A DNA stretch of 14,735 bases from Comamonadaceae bacterium (GTDB taxonomy: Bacteria; Pseudomonadota; Gammaproteobacteria; Burkholderiales; Burkholderiaceae_C). The position numbers and the translations under genes were made by a program. Positions 6,506 through 13,493 of the stretch are shown piece by piece. The stretch is from the NCBI GenBank assembly GCA_947464665.1, contig CANHXV010000033.1:1-14735 (forward strand), written 5' to 3'. The notes beneath the pieces were generated by a model, which had not been told where the DNA came from, ran no database searches, and saw only the letters and a program-made list of their open reading frames with translations. Position 1 is the stretch's first letter. The number at the start of each line of letters is the position of its first letter.

Positions 6506-7579
6506 ATGATCAAACGTCGCTCGCTCTTAAAGTCAGGTGCTGCAGTTGCTATTGCAGCGCCAGCCATTACAGGTTTTGCCCAGCAAACTGTCACGCTGAA
6601 GTTTCACACCTTCATGGCGCCTCAGTCCAATGTCTGGCTGAACATGCACAAAGCATGGATGAACAAGGTCGAACAAGAGTCTGGCGGTCGCATCAAATTT
6701 GAAGCATACCCCGCCATGCAATTGGGCGGTACGCCTGTGCAGTTGTACGACCAAGCCCGTGATGGCGTGGTCGACGTCGTTTGGACTTTGCCTGGCAACA
6801 CCGCAGGTCGCTTTCCGAGAGTGGAGGTGTTTGAGTTGCCCTTCATGATGAACAATGCAGAAGCCACATCCAAAGCCTATTGGGAATATGTGCAAACCAT
6901 GGCTCCCGATGAATTCAAGGATACCCAGTTAATTGCCTTGCAAGTTCACGGCCCTGGCGCCATCCACACAGTCGACAAACCCGTGAAAAGTGTGGCAGAC
7001 ATGAAGGGCTTGAAAATGCGAGCCCCGACCCGACAAGTAACCAAATTGATGGGCGCGCTTGGAGCCACGCCTGTCGGCATGCCATTGCCTGGTATTCCTG
7101 ATGCGCTGTCAAAAGGCACCATCAATGGCGCCGTCATTCCTTGGGAAGTCGTGCCAGCCGTCAAGGTCAACGAGCTGACCAAGTTCCATGCCGAGTTTGA
7201 TCCTGCTGGTGGCTGCTTGTACACCACCACGTTTGTGATGGCCATGAACAAAGCCAAATACAACTCCTTGCCACCCGATCTGAAAAAGATCATTGACAAC
7301 AACAGCGGTCTGGAAACTTCAGGCTGGTTGGGCAAAGTTCAACAAGAAGGCGATGTGGCTGGCTGTAAATCAGCCAGCGATCGAAACAATGCCATCTTTA
7401 CCGTTGGCCCCGCAGAAGCCCAAGAGTTCCGTCGCAAATCTCGCGCACTCGAAGTAGAGTGGATTGAGGACATGAACAAGCGTGGCTTTGACGGCCGTAA
7501 GTTGATCGACACAGCCCGCGCATTGATCGAGAAGCACGCCAAAGCGCCAGCAGCCAAAGCACCAGCGAAAAAGGCTTGA
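6506..7579 (+). CDS. dctP: TRAP transporter periplasmic substrate-binding protein (DctP family)
   Basis: A 357-residue binding protein. Its N-terminus MIKRRSLLKSGAAVAIAA has a twin-arginine (RRxLLK) export signal, with likely cleavage after Ala25 (GFA/QQ), so it may fold before export by the Tat pathway. DctP-family features are the first strand VTLKFHTFMAPQS, the YDQARDGVVDVVWTLPG loop, the VFELPFMM segment, and MKGLKMRAPTRQ with Arg172 in the position of the conserved carboxylate-binding arginine, then GTINGAVIPWEVVPA. An organic acid ligand is expected; the hydrolase in the operon makes an aromatic acid plausible. ATG 6506 follows GGAG at 6 nt; a TTG at 6494 lies on that ribosome site and is rejected. 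The C-terminus ends in a low-complexity Ala/Lys/Pro tail (AKAPAAKAPAKKA) beyond the usual fold. The last codon overlaps the next gene's start. Confidence 0.92.
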   Translation: MIKRRSLLKSGAAVAIAAPAITGFAQQTVTLKFHTFMAPQSNVWLNMHKAWMNKVEQESGGRIKFEAYPAMQLGGTPVQLYDQARDGVVDVVWTLPGNTAGRFPRVEVFELPFMMNNAEATSKAYWEYVQTMAPDEFKDTQLIALQVHGPGAIHTVDKPVKSVADMKGLKMRAPTRQVTKLMGALGATPVGMPLPGIPDALSKGTINGAVIPWEVVPAVKVNELTKFHAEFDPAGGCLYTTTFVMAMNKAKYNSLPPDLKKIIDNNSGLETSGWLGKVQQEGDVAGCKSASDRNNAIFTVGPAEAQEFRRKSRALEVEWIEDMNKRGFDGRKLIDTARALIEKHAKAPAAKAPAKKA

Positions 7580-8127
7580 GCTTTCAAAAACAGCTGATCA
7601 AACACTGCCGAGCCTGTGGCTCGGCGGTTGTGTATCGGCTGCCCGATGATGGTGACACCAAGCAACGCGCCATCTGCACCCAATGTCACTTGGTGCATTA
7701 TGAAAATCCACTCAATGTTGTGGGCACCATTCCTAGCTTTGGGGAACGTGTGTTGCTTTGCAAGCGAAACATAGAACCCCGAAAAGGCAAATGGACGCTT
7801 CCTGCCGGCTTCATGGAACTCGGTGAAAGCACTGCGGAAGGCGCCGCACGTGAAACGACAGAAGAAGCTGGCGCGCATTTCAAAATGGGCCCGCTTTTTT
7901 CAGTCATGAGCGTACCCCGTGTCGGCCAGGTTCACCTCTACTTCTTGGCTCAGTTGGAGAACGAGCAATTCGACCCTGGTTTTGAAACGCAAGAGGCCCG
8001 AATGTTTTCTGAAGCAGAGATTCCTTGGGAAGAGCTGGCCTTTAGAACCGTGCAAGAAACTTTGCAGCATTATTTTGCTGACAAAAAATCGGGTAGCTTT
8101 GGGGTGCACACCCTGAATATTGATTGA
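7576..8127 (+). CDS. Zinc-ribbon Nudix hydrolase
   Basis: A 183-residue cytoplasmic protein. A four-Cys zinc ribbon (CRAC at 11-14, CTQC at 34-37) precedes a Nudix domain whose box runs from Gly78 to Ala100: G-x5-E84, then R92-E93-T-x-E96-E97-x-G99, a complete match to the catalytic GX5EX7REUXEEXGU pattern except for a Thr at the usually hydrophobic U position. Nudix enzymes hydrolyse nucleoside-diphosphate-linked compounds; ribbon-bearing members include NAD(H) and ADP-ribose pyrophosphatases, but this protein is shorter than NudC and its substrate is not evident. The start is TTG 7576, sharing bases with the dctP stop (TTGA); no later start keeps the first Cys pair, and the AAAGG upstream is only 1 nt away, so translation is probably coupled to dctP. 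Its place in a TRAP operon may be functional or mere read-through. Confidence 0.82.
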   Translation: MSFQKQLIKHCRACGSAVVYRLPDDGDTKQRAICTQCHLVHYENPLNVVGTIPSFGERVLLCKRNIEPRKGKWTLPAGFMELGESTAEGAARETTEEAGAHFKMGPLFSVMSVPRVGQVHLYFLAQLENEQFDPGFETQEARMFSEAEIPWEELAFRTVQETLQHYFADKKSGSFGVHTLNID

Positions 8128-8151
8128 AGTCAGGCCGTTGGCTGACTCTTT
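8128..8151 (+). terminator. Weak hairpin after the Nudix gene
   Basis: Directly after the stop codon, AGTCAGGCC pairs with GGCTGACT (one bulged G, loop GTT; 8128-8147), followed by CTTT. The T-run is poor, so this is at best a weak terminator for the hydrolase-TRAP-Nudix operon. Confidence 0.4.
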
Positions 8152-8188
8152 CGTTGTATCCTGAAGCTGTCTTCAAAAAGGAAACTAC

Positions 8189-8419
8189 ATGTACAAAATC
8201 ATCCTTACTGGCTTATTGAGCATTTCTGCTTTAGCCGCTGTGGCTCAAACTGCAGCACCTACAGCCCCTGTTGTTCCCGCGGCCCCCGCGGTAGCACCCT
8301 CTGCGCCAGCAGCGGCACCCGCTGCGGCTTCTGCAGCCAAGCCAGCAGCTGAAGCGCCCAAGGCTGCCAAAAAGACCGCTAAAAAGAAAAAGTCTAAGGC
8401 CAAAAAGAAGATCGCTTGA
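8189..8419 (+). CDS. Small secreted Ala/Pro/Lys-rich protein, function unknown
   Basis: A 76-residue protein with a Sec-type signal peptide (MYKIILTGLLSISALAAVA, likely cleaved after Ala19). The mature part is about 30 residues of Ala/Pro low complexity (TAPVVPAAPAVAPSAPAAAP) and then a strongly basic tail of Ala/Lys (KKTAKKKKSKAKKKIA). No known domain is recognised. The mature peptide would be periplasmic or secreted, highly cationic and probably disordered; it could bind nucleic acid, cell-wall polymer or LPS, but no function is shown. AAGGA (8178-8182) lies 6 nt before ATG 8189, and an intrinsic terminator follows at once, so the gene is probably an independent unit. Short Ala/Lys-rich exported proteins like this are, from memory, common in Burkholderiales. 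Confidence 0.7.
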   Translation: MYKIILTGLLSISALAAVAQTAAPTAPVVPAAPAVAPSAPAAAPAAASAAKPAAEAPKAAKKTAKKKKSKAKKKIA

Positions 8420-8433
8420 TTTTTCAGCCCCTC

Positions 8434-8464
8434 AAAAAAGCCCTGCTCTGCAGGGCTTTTTTTT
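8434..8464 (+). terminator. Strong intrinsic terminator before dnaG
   Basis: GCCCTGC (8440-8446) and GCAGGGC (8450-8456) form a perfect GC-rich stem with a TCT loop, extended by A-run/T-run pairing (8434-8439 with 8457-8462) and followed by eight T. It closes the small secreted-protein gene and lies only 36 bp before the dnaG start. Confidence 0.9.
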
Positions 8465-8500
8465 ATTCAATATCGCCTTAACTTGGGCCAAAATACCAAG

Positions 8501-10477
8501 GTGGCCATTCCTCAGTCCTTTATCCAAGAACTTCTATCACGCATTGATGTGGTGGAGGTCGTTGGCCGTTTTGTTCAGCTGAAAAAAGGTGGCGCCAATT
8601 TCATGGGACTCTGCCCATTTCACGGCGAAAAATCTCCCAGCTTCACAGTCAGCCCCACCAAACAATTTTTCCATTGCTTCGGCTGCGGTAAAAATGGCAA
8701 TGCCATTGGTTTCCTCATGGACCATGCGGGCATGAGCTTCATTGAAGCCGTGAAAGATCTGGCGCAACAAACGGGCATGGTTGTGCCTGAAGAGGACATC
8801 TCTCCACAAGACAGGGCTATTGCTGCTGCTCAAAAACAAAAACAAGCCAGCCTGAGCGATATGTTGGAGAAAGCGGCCAGCGCATATCAGCAACATTTGA
8901 AAAATGCACCCAATGCTGTAGCTTATTTGAAAGGGCGCGGCCTCTCTGGACAAATTGCAAAACGATTTGGTTTGGGTTATGCACCTGAAGGTTGGCGCAG
9001 CTTGGCAAGTGTTTTTCCTGAATACGACGATCCACTTTTGGCTGAGAGCGGTTTGGTCATCGTGAACGAGGAAGATGACAAGCGATACGATCGGTTCAGA
9101 GACCGAGTGATGTTTCCGATTCGAAGCATCAAGGGAGAGTGCATCGGTTTTGGCGGACGCGTCATGGGCGATGGCACACCCAAATATTTGAATTCGCCAG
9201 AAACTCCCGTCTTTCACAAAGGCCGCGAACTGTACGGCCTGTTTGAGGCCCGCGACAGCATTCACACGGCAGGCTATGTGCTCGTGACAGAGGGTTACAT
9301 GGATGTGGTGGCATTGGCCCAATGGGGTTTTCCAAATGCGGTGGCAACTTTAGGGACAGCCTGCACGCCGGACCATGTTCAAAAACTTTTCAGATTCACA
9401 GATTCTGTGGTGTTCAGTTTTGACGGAGATGCGGCAGGTCGCAGGGCCGCTCGCAAAGCACTTGATGGCGCACTGATTTATGCAACCGACGTGCGAAGCA
9501 TTAAGTTCTTGTTCTTACCTGAAGAGCACGACCCCGACAGCTACATTCGCGAAAAAGGCTCAGAAGCTTTTTCTGCCTGCGTTGCCACGGCCACGCCTCT
9601 GTCCAAGTTTTTAATCGAAGTTGCCTCGGAAGCATGTGATTTGCAATCGGCAGAAGGCCGAGCCCATCTCTCAAGCAATGCCAGCCCGCTGTGGCGCGCC
9701 CTTCCAGACGGGGCCTTGAAACGTCAATTACTTTCTGAATTGGCCCAGTTGATCCAACTTGAAGCTTCGGAGTTAGCGGGCCTCTGGCTTCAACAAGCAG
9801 GGGCAGGCAGCGGGGTCTCTGGCAAGCCAACTAGTTTGGCAGGCGTGCCCTTTGACCCCGAGGGAATGACCTCGCCCTTTGAGCCTGCAAGAAACACAAG
9901 CTTTCAGAAAAAACCGCGGGCTAGGCCCGACGGTAAAACTTGGCATCAAGATCCACAAGGCAAATGGCGCTTGGTGGGTGGGTCAGATACCCTGCAAATG
10001 ACCTCATTTGGCCCCAGAGTTCAACCAGCCAGTCGATCAGACCATGCTGTGAGGCTGATTCTTACCAACATGGCCTTGTGGGATGGCTTGTCAGCAGAAG
10101 ACCATGCCTTGTTGTGTGATTTACCAGAACAACATGGTGAGCTCATGCGTTGGATTGAAAGCCAATTCCATGACCATGGCCCCTTGTCTTGGGGCGCCTT
10201 GCAGTCGGAATTGAGTCAACTTGCCTTCGCAAATTTGGCTGACAAACTGATGGGCTCACACAAACCCAATGAGCCTGAAGCCAGCCTAGAGTCTGAGCCT
10301 GGCGAAGCCCGCAAAGAGCTTAGGCTGCTGCTCAACCTGATGCTCATCGACCGCCTCAAAGGACTCGAAACGCAAGCGCTCCAAGAGGCTGAAAGCATCC
10401 AAAGCCCTGAAGCTTTTCAAAAATGGCGCGACCTGCATCAACGCAGGCGAACCCTCATGAGCACTGAAATAAATTAG
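8501..10477 (+). CDS. dnaG: DNA primase
   Basis: A 658-residue replication primase that makes RNA primers at the fork. The N-terminal CHC2 zinc-binding domain has Cys38, His41, Cys59 and Cys62 (LCPFHGEKSP ... HCFGCGKNG). The TOPRIM polymerase domain shows the catalytic Glu264 in VTEGYMDVVAL and the Asp308/Asp310 metal-binding pair in FSFDGDAAGRR. After a polar linker (about 430-515), a helical C-terminal DnaB-binding domain ends in a cluster of Leu- and Glu/Gln-rich helices. The chosen start is GTG 8501, giving an N-terminus MAIPQSFIQELLSRIDVVEVVG that fits the family; a TTG at 8483 would add six residues without homology. No good Shine-Dalgarno is visible, consistent with the low DnaG expression known in other bacteria. 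rpoD follows after 269 bp; the usual upstream partner rpsU is absent here. Confidence 0.97.
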   Translation: MAIPQSFIQELLSRIDVVEVVGRFVQLKKGGANFMGLCPFHGEKSPSFTVSPTKQFFHCFGCGKNGNAIGFLMDHAGMSFIEAVKDLAQQTGMVVPEEDISPQDRAIAAAQKQKQASLSDMLEKAASAYQQHLKNAPNAVAYLKGRGLSGQIAKRFGLGYAPEGWRSLASVFPEYDDPLLAESGLVIVNEEDDKRYDRFRDRVMFPIRSIKGECIGFGGRVMGDGTPKYLNSPETPVFHKGRELYGLFEARDSIHTAGYVLVTEGYMDVVALAQWGFPNAVATLGTACTPDHVQKLFRFTDSVVFSFDGDAAGRRAARKALDGALIYATDVRSIKFLFLPEEHDPDSYIREKGSEAFSACVATATPLSKFLIEVASEACDLQSAEGRAHLSSNASPLWRALPDGALKRQLLSELAQLIQLEASELAGLWLQQAGAGSGVSGKPTSLAGVPFDPEGMTSPFEPARNTSFQKKPRARPDGKTWHQDPQGKWRLVGGSDTLQMTSFGPRVQPASRSDHAVRLILTNMALWDGLSAEDHALLCDLPEQHGELMRWIESQFHDHGPLSWGALQSELSQLAFANLADKLMGSHKPNEPEASLESEPGEARKELRLLLNLMLIDRLKGLETQALQEAESIQSPEAFQKWRDLHQRRRTLMSTEIN

Positions 10478-10497
10478 ATATTTCACTCTTGTTTGGG

Positions 10498-10503
10498 TAT
10501 AAT
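10498..10503 (+). promoter_or_regulatory. -10 box of a probable rpoD promoter
   Basis: A perfect TATAAT lies 21 bp after the dnaG stop, preceded by TTGGG. No good -35 hexamer is found at 16-19 bp upstream (for example TAGATA at 17 bp), so it may depend on the sequence next to the -10 or on an activator. It predicts a transcription start near 10510 and an untranslated leader of about 237 nt before rpoD. Confidence 0.55.
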
Positions 10504-10746
10504 CCAATTTTCAGGCAAGAGCGACAGCAGCACCTCCGGACCCGGCCACCGCCTCAGCGCACCTCCTTCCAAGGAACGGCTATATCACCGCAAGGACTGC
10601 ATTCCAAATGTTCGCCCACACATCTTGCCCCAATGTCCTTGCAATTAAAGCCACCTGCCAACAGGTGTTTGTTTGCATTTCCTCTCGCGCCAGAAGTTTG
10701 TGGCGCAGCGTTTGTTTCCATTCAGTTTGAAGTATTGAGGTCCATC
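10504..10746 (+). promoter_or_regulatory. Structured untranslated leader of rpoD
   Basis: This gap between the rpoD -10 box and start codon contains no supported gene. Two perfect hairpins lie in its second half: CACCTG/CAGGTG (10652-10667, loop CCAA) and GCGCCA/TGGCGC (10687-10706, 8-nt loop). Each is followed by the same heptamer TTTGTTT (10668-10674 and 10711-10717). The rpoD ribosome site GAGG (10737-10740) lies 6 nt before ATG. The reading frame is open through the leader in phase with rpoD, but it begins on the TATAAT box and lacks RpoD-like sequence. Confidence 0.5.
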
Positions 10747-13404
10747 ATGCCCGCTCAAAAGCCGAAGAAGCCCGTTAAAGCACAAGCCAAGTCTGTCGCA
10801 AGCAAAGTTACCAAATCCGTTGCCAAACCAGCCGCCAAATCGGCTGCCAAACCTGTGGCAAAACCTGCCCTAAAAGCAACGACCAAAACAAGTCCGGTCA
10901 AAGCCAAAGCACCTGCGAAGGCTCCTGCCAAAAAGCCTGCCAAGCCAACTGCCAAAGCAGTGGCAAAACCAGTCGCTAAATCAGCCGCAAAGCCTGCTGC
11001 CAAAGCTGCCTCACCGGCCAAGAAAGTTAGTTCAGTGCCCTTATCCAAAAAAACAATGGCCTCTAAAGCACCATCGAAGGTGCCAGCCAAGACTGTCAAG
11101 CCAGAAGTCAAAAAAGCCAGTCACAAAATTGCTGCCAAACCTATCGCCAAGCCGGCCCCTAAACCTGTTGTTAAAGCTGCCGCCAAACCTGCTGTTAAAC
11201 CTACAGCCAAAGTTGCAACAAAGCCTGATGTCAAGCCAGCTGTCAAAGCTGCTGACAAAAAAGCTGTCACACCAGCGGTCAAAATACCTGCGGCCAAGCC
11301 CGGCAAAACAACGGCACCCGAACCAGCAGCCCAAACTGCAGGTGCCAAGCGTGGCCGAAAGCCGAAAGCAGATGCGGCACCCCTTCACGATGACATGAGT
11401 GACATTGAGGACGACTTGGCGGGTGAGCCCATTGCAGAGTCCACTGAAAAGGTCAAACCGCTTCGCATGAAGATCAGCAAGGCCAAAGAACGCGCCTTGA
11501 TGAAAGAGTTTGGTTTAGACGAAACAGTCTTATCGGAAGAAGACATGGCCAAACGCCGTCAACGCCTCAAGGCTTTGATCAAGTTGGGCAAAACTCGTGG
11601 TTATTTGACACACGGTGAAATTTCCGACCACTTGCCAGACAAGTTGGTTGATGCTGAAACGCTGGAAGTGGTGATTGCCACTTTAAATGACCTAGGCGTT
11701 TCAGTGTATGAACAAACGCCCGATGCCGAGTCTTTGATCATCACAGAAAACGCCCCAACAGGCTCAACCGAAGAAGAGGCTGAAGAAGCTGCAGAGGCCG
11801 CACTTTCCACTGTGGACAGCGAGTTCGGTCGGACCACCGATCCGGTTCGCATGTACATGCGCGAAATGGGCACCGTTGAGTTGCTCACACGCGAAGGTGA
11901 AATTGAAATTGCCAAGCGCATTGAAGGCGGCTTGATGGACATGATGACAGCGATCAGCGCATCGCCTGCCACCATCGCTGAAATTCTTCGCCTTGCGGGT
12001 GAAATTCGCGAGGGCAAAATTGTCATCTCTACAGTTGTAGATGGGTTCTCCAACATCAACGAAGCCGATGATTATGTGGCCGAGGAAGACTTTGACGAAT
12101 TCGATGAGTCAGATGACGACGACGGCAAAGGTGGCTCAAAAGCTTTAACCAAAAAATTAGAAGAGTTGAAGAATCAAGCCTTGGAGCGCTTCGATCGCAT
12201 CACTGAGCTCTTCGAAAAAGTTCACAAGATCTATGAAAAAGAAGGCTGGGGAACCCCCGCTTATCAGAAGGCGCAAGCCGCATTGTCTGAAGAGTTGATG
12301 ACCATTCGATTTACGGCCAAAACCATTGAAAAGTTATGCGACATGGTGCGCGGCCATGTGGACGATGTGCGCAAGAAAGAACGCGAATTGCGTCGCATCA
12401 TTGTGGACAAATGTGGCTACCCACAAGACTTGTTCATTGCTGATTTCAGTGGCCGTGACAAAGCCAACCAGCGCATTAAGTCGCACTTACTCGATTTGAA
12501 GTGGATCGAGAAGCAAGCTGCGGCTGGCAAGCCTTGGAGCACCGTCATGGGCCGCAACATACCGCCCGTTCAAGACTTGCAGCAAAAGCTGACAGACTTG
12601 CAATCGCGTGTGGTGGTGCCTTTGGATGAACTGAAAGATATCAACAAGCGCATGAATGCGGGCGAGCGATCATCACGCCACGCCAAGAAAGAGATGATCG
12701 AAGCCAACTTGCGCTTGGTGATTTCCATTGCTAAAAAATATACCAACCGTGGCTTGCAATTCCTTGACCTGATTCAAGAGGGCAACATCGGCTTGATGAA
12801 GGCTGTGGACAAGTTCGAATACCGCCGTGGTTATAAGTTCTCTACTTATGCCACATGGTGGATTCGTCAGGCTATTACGCGTTCTATTGCCGATCAGGCT
12901 CGCACCATCCGTATTCCAGTTCACATGATCGAAACGATCAACAAGATGAATCGCATTTCTCGTCAGCACCTGCAGGAGTTTGGTTTTGAGCCAGACGCCA
13001 GCATCTTGGCCGAGAAGATGGAGATTCCGGAAGACAAAATTCGCAAGATCATGAAGATTGCCAAAGAGCCTATCTCCATGGAAACCCCCATCGGTGACGA
13101 CGACGACAGCCATTTGGGTGACTTCATCGAAGACAGCGCGAACACAGCGCCGATCGATGCTGCCATGCAGGCCGGACTGCGTGACGTAGTGAAAGACATC
13201 TTAGACAGCCTGACACCTCGTGAAGCCAAAGTGCTGCGCATGCGTTTTGGCATTGAAATGTCAACCGACCACACGCTTGAAGAAGTGGGCAAACAATTTG
13301 ACGTCACGCGCGAGCGCATTCGCCAAATTGAAGCAAAAGCACTTCGCAAGCTGAAGCACCCCAGCCGAAGCGACAAACTGCGCAGTTTTATCGATACGAT
13401 GTAA
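10747..13404 (+). CDS. rpoD: RNA polymerase housekeeping sigma factor RpoD with long basic N-terminal extension
   Basis: An 885-residue sigma-70, against 613 in E. coli. Residues 1 to about 207 are a Lys/Ala/Pro-rich, histone-H1/AlgP-like extension (AAKP, AKP and PAKK units) ending in an AT-hook-like KRGRKPK (201-207), then an acidic patch (DDMSDIEDDLAGE). Region 1.1 follows (about 245-333), region 1.2 (TTDPVRMYMREMGTVELL, about 363-395), and a non-conserved region with an acidic run (EEDFDEFDESDDDD, about 446-460). Regions 2.1-2.4 (about 648-735) contain NLRLVISIAKKY, FLDLIQEGNIGLMKAVDKF and YATWWIRQAITRSIADQ. Region 4 (about 820-885) ends with the helix-turn-helix EEVGKQFDVTRERIRQIEAKALRKL that reads the -35 element. 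ATG 10747 has GAGG 6 nt upstream. The core is complete and surely functional; only the extension is odd. It has its own likely promoter and leader, and a terminator after it. Confidence 0.97.
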   Translation: MPAQKPKKPVKAQAKSVASKVTKSVAKPAAKSAAKPVAKPALKATTKTSPVKAKAPAKAPAKKPAKPTAKAVAKPVAKSAAKPAAKAASPAKKVSSVPLSKKTMASKAPSKVPAKTVKPEVKKASHKIAAKPIAKPAPKPVVKAAAKPAVKPTAKVATKPDVKPAVKAADKKAVTPAVKIPAAKPGKTTAPEPAAQTAGAKRGRKPKADAAPLHDDMSDIEDDLAGEPIAESTEKVKPLRMKISKAKERALMKEFGLDETVLSEEDMAKRRQRLKALIKLGKTRGYLTHGEISDHLPDKLVDAETLEVVIATLNDLGVSVYEQTPDAESLIITENAPTGSTEEEAEEAAEAALSTVDSEFGRTTDPVRMYMREMGTVELLTREGEIEIAKRIEGGLMDMMTAISASPATIAEILRLAGEIREGKIVISTVVDGFSNINEADDYVAEEDFDEFDESDDDDGKGGSKALTKKLEELKNQALERFDRITELFEKVHKIYEKEGWGTPAYQKAQAALSEELMTIRFTAKTIEKLCDMVRGHVDDVRKKERELRRIIVDKCGYPQDLFIADFSGRDKANQRIKSHLLDLKWIEKQAAAGKPWSTVMGRNIPPVQDLQQKLTDLQSRVVVPLDELKDINKRMNAGERSSRHAKKEMIEANLRLVISIAKKYTNRGLQFLDLIQEGNIGLMKAVDKFEYRRGYKFSTYATWWIRQAITRSIADQARTIRIPVHMIETINKMNRISRQHLQEFGFEPDASILAEKMEIPEDKIRKIMKIAKEPISMETPIGDDDDSHLGDFIEDSANTAPIDAAMQAGLRDVVKDILDSLTPREAKVLRMRFGIEMSTDHTLEEVGKQFDVTRERIRQIEAKALRKLKHPSRSDKLRSFIDTM

Positions 13405-13417
13405 TTGGATATCGCCA

Positions 13418-13439
13418 TGCGCTGCCAATATGCAGCGCA
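13418..13439. terminator. First hairpin downstream of rpoD
   Basis: TGCGCTGC pairs with GCAGCGCA around the loop AATA-like CAATAT, starting 13 nt after the rpoD stop. An A-run rather than a T-run follows on the plus strand, so alone it would not terminate rpoD; it may stabilise the 3' end or assist the hairpin just after it. Confidence 0.5.
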
Positions 13440-13476
13440 AAAAAGGCCTTACAGCTCAACACTGGAAGGCCTTTTT
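13440..13476. terminator. Bidirectional intrinsic terminator between rpoD and the convergent gene
   Basis: AAAAAGGCCTT (13440-13450) pairs perfectly with AAGGCCTTTTT (13466-13476); inside the 15-nt loop CAG/CTG can pair further. The flanking A- and T-runs give a U-tract on either strand, so it should end rpoD transcripts and also those of the minus-strand gene whose stop is at 13494. Confidence 0.85.
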
Positions 13477-13493
13477 GTTATTTCAGCAAGGGC

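Noticed and set aside
8537..9322. 261-codon open frame on the minus strand inside dnaG
   Set aside because: It is fully antisense to the conserved zinc and TOPRIM domains, has no domain signal, and is a shadow of dnaG codon usage.
10489..10746. In-frame 86-residue extension upstream of rpoD
   Set aside because: It would start at a TTG next to a TATAAT box, has no ribosome site and no sigma-like sequence, while ATG 10747 has GAGG at 6 nt.
10760..11340. Possible DNA tandem repeat or CRISPR-like array in the rpoD head
   Set aside because: The repetition is at the amino-acid level with irregular units and varied codons; there are no constant repeats separated by unique spacers.
10755..11388. 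Several overlapping open frames on both strands within the rpoD head
   Set aside because: They arise from low-complexity GCC/AAA/CCT codon runs of the Ala/Lys/Pro region and have no independent ribosome sites.
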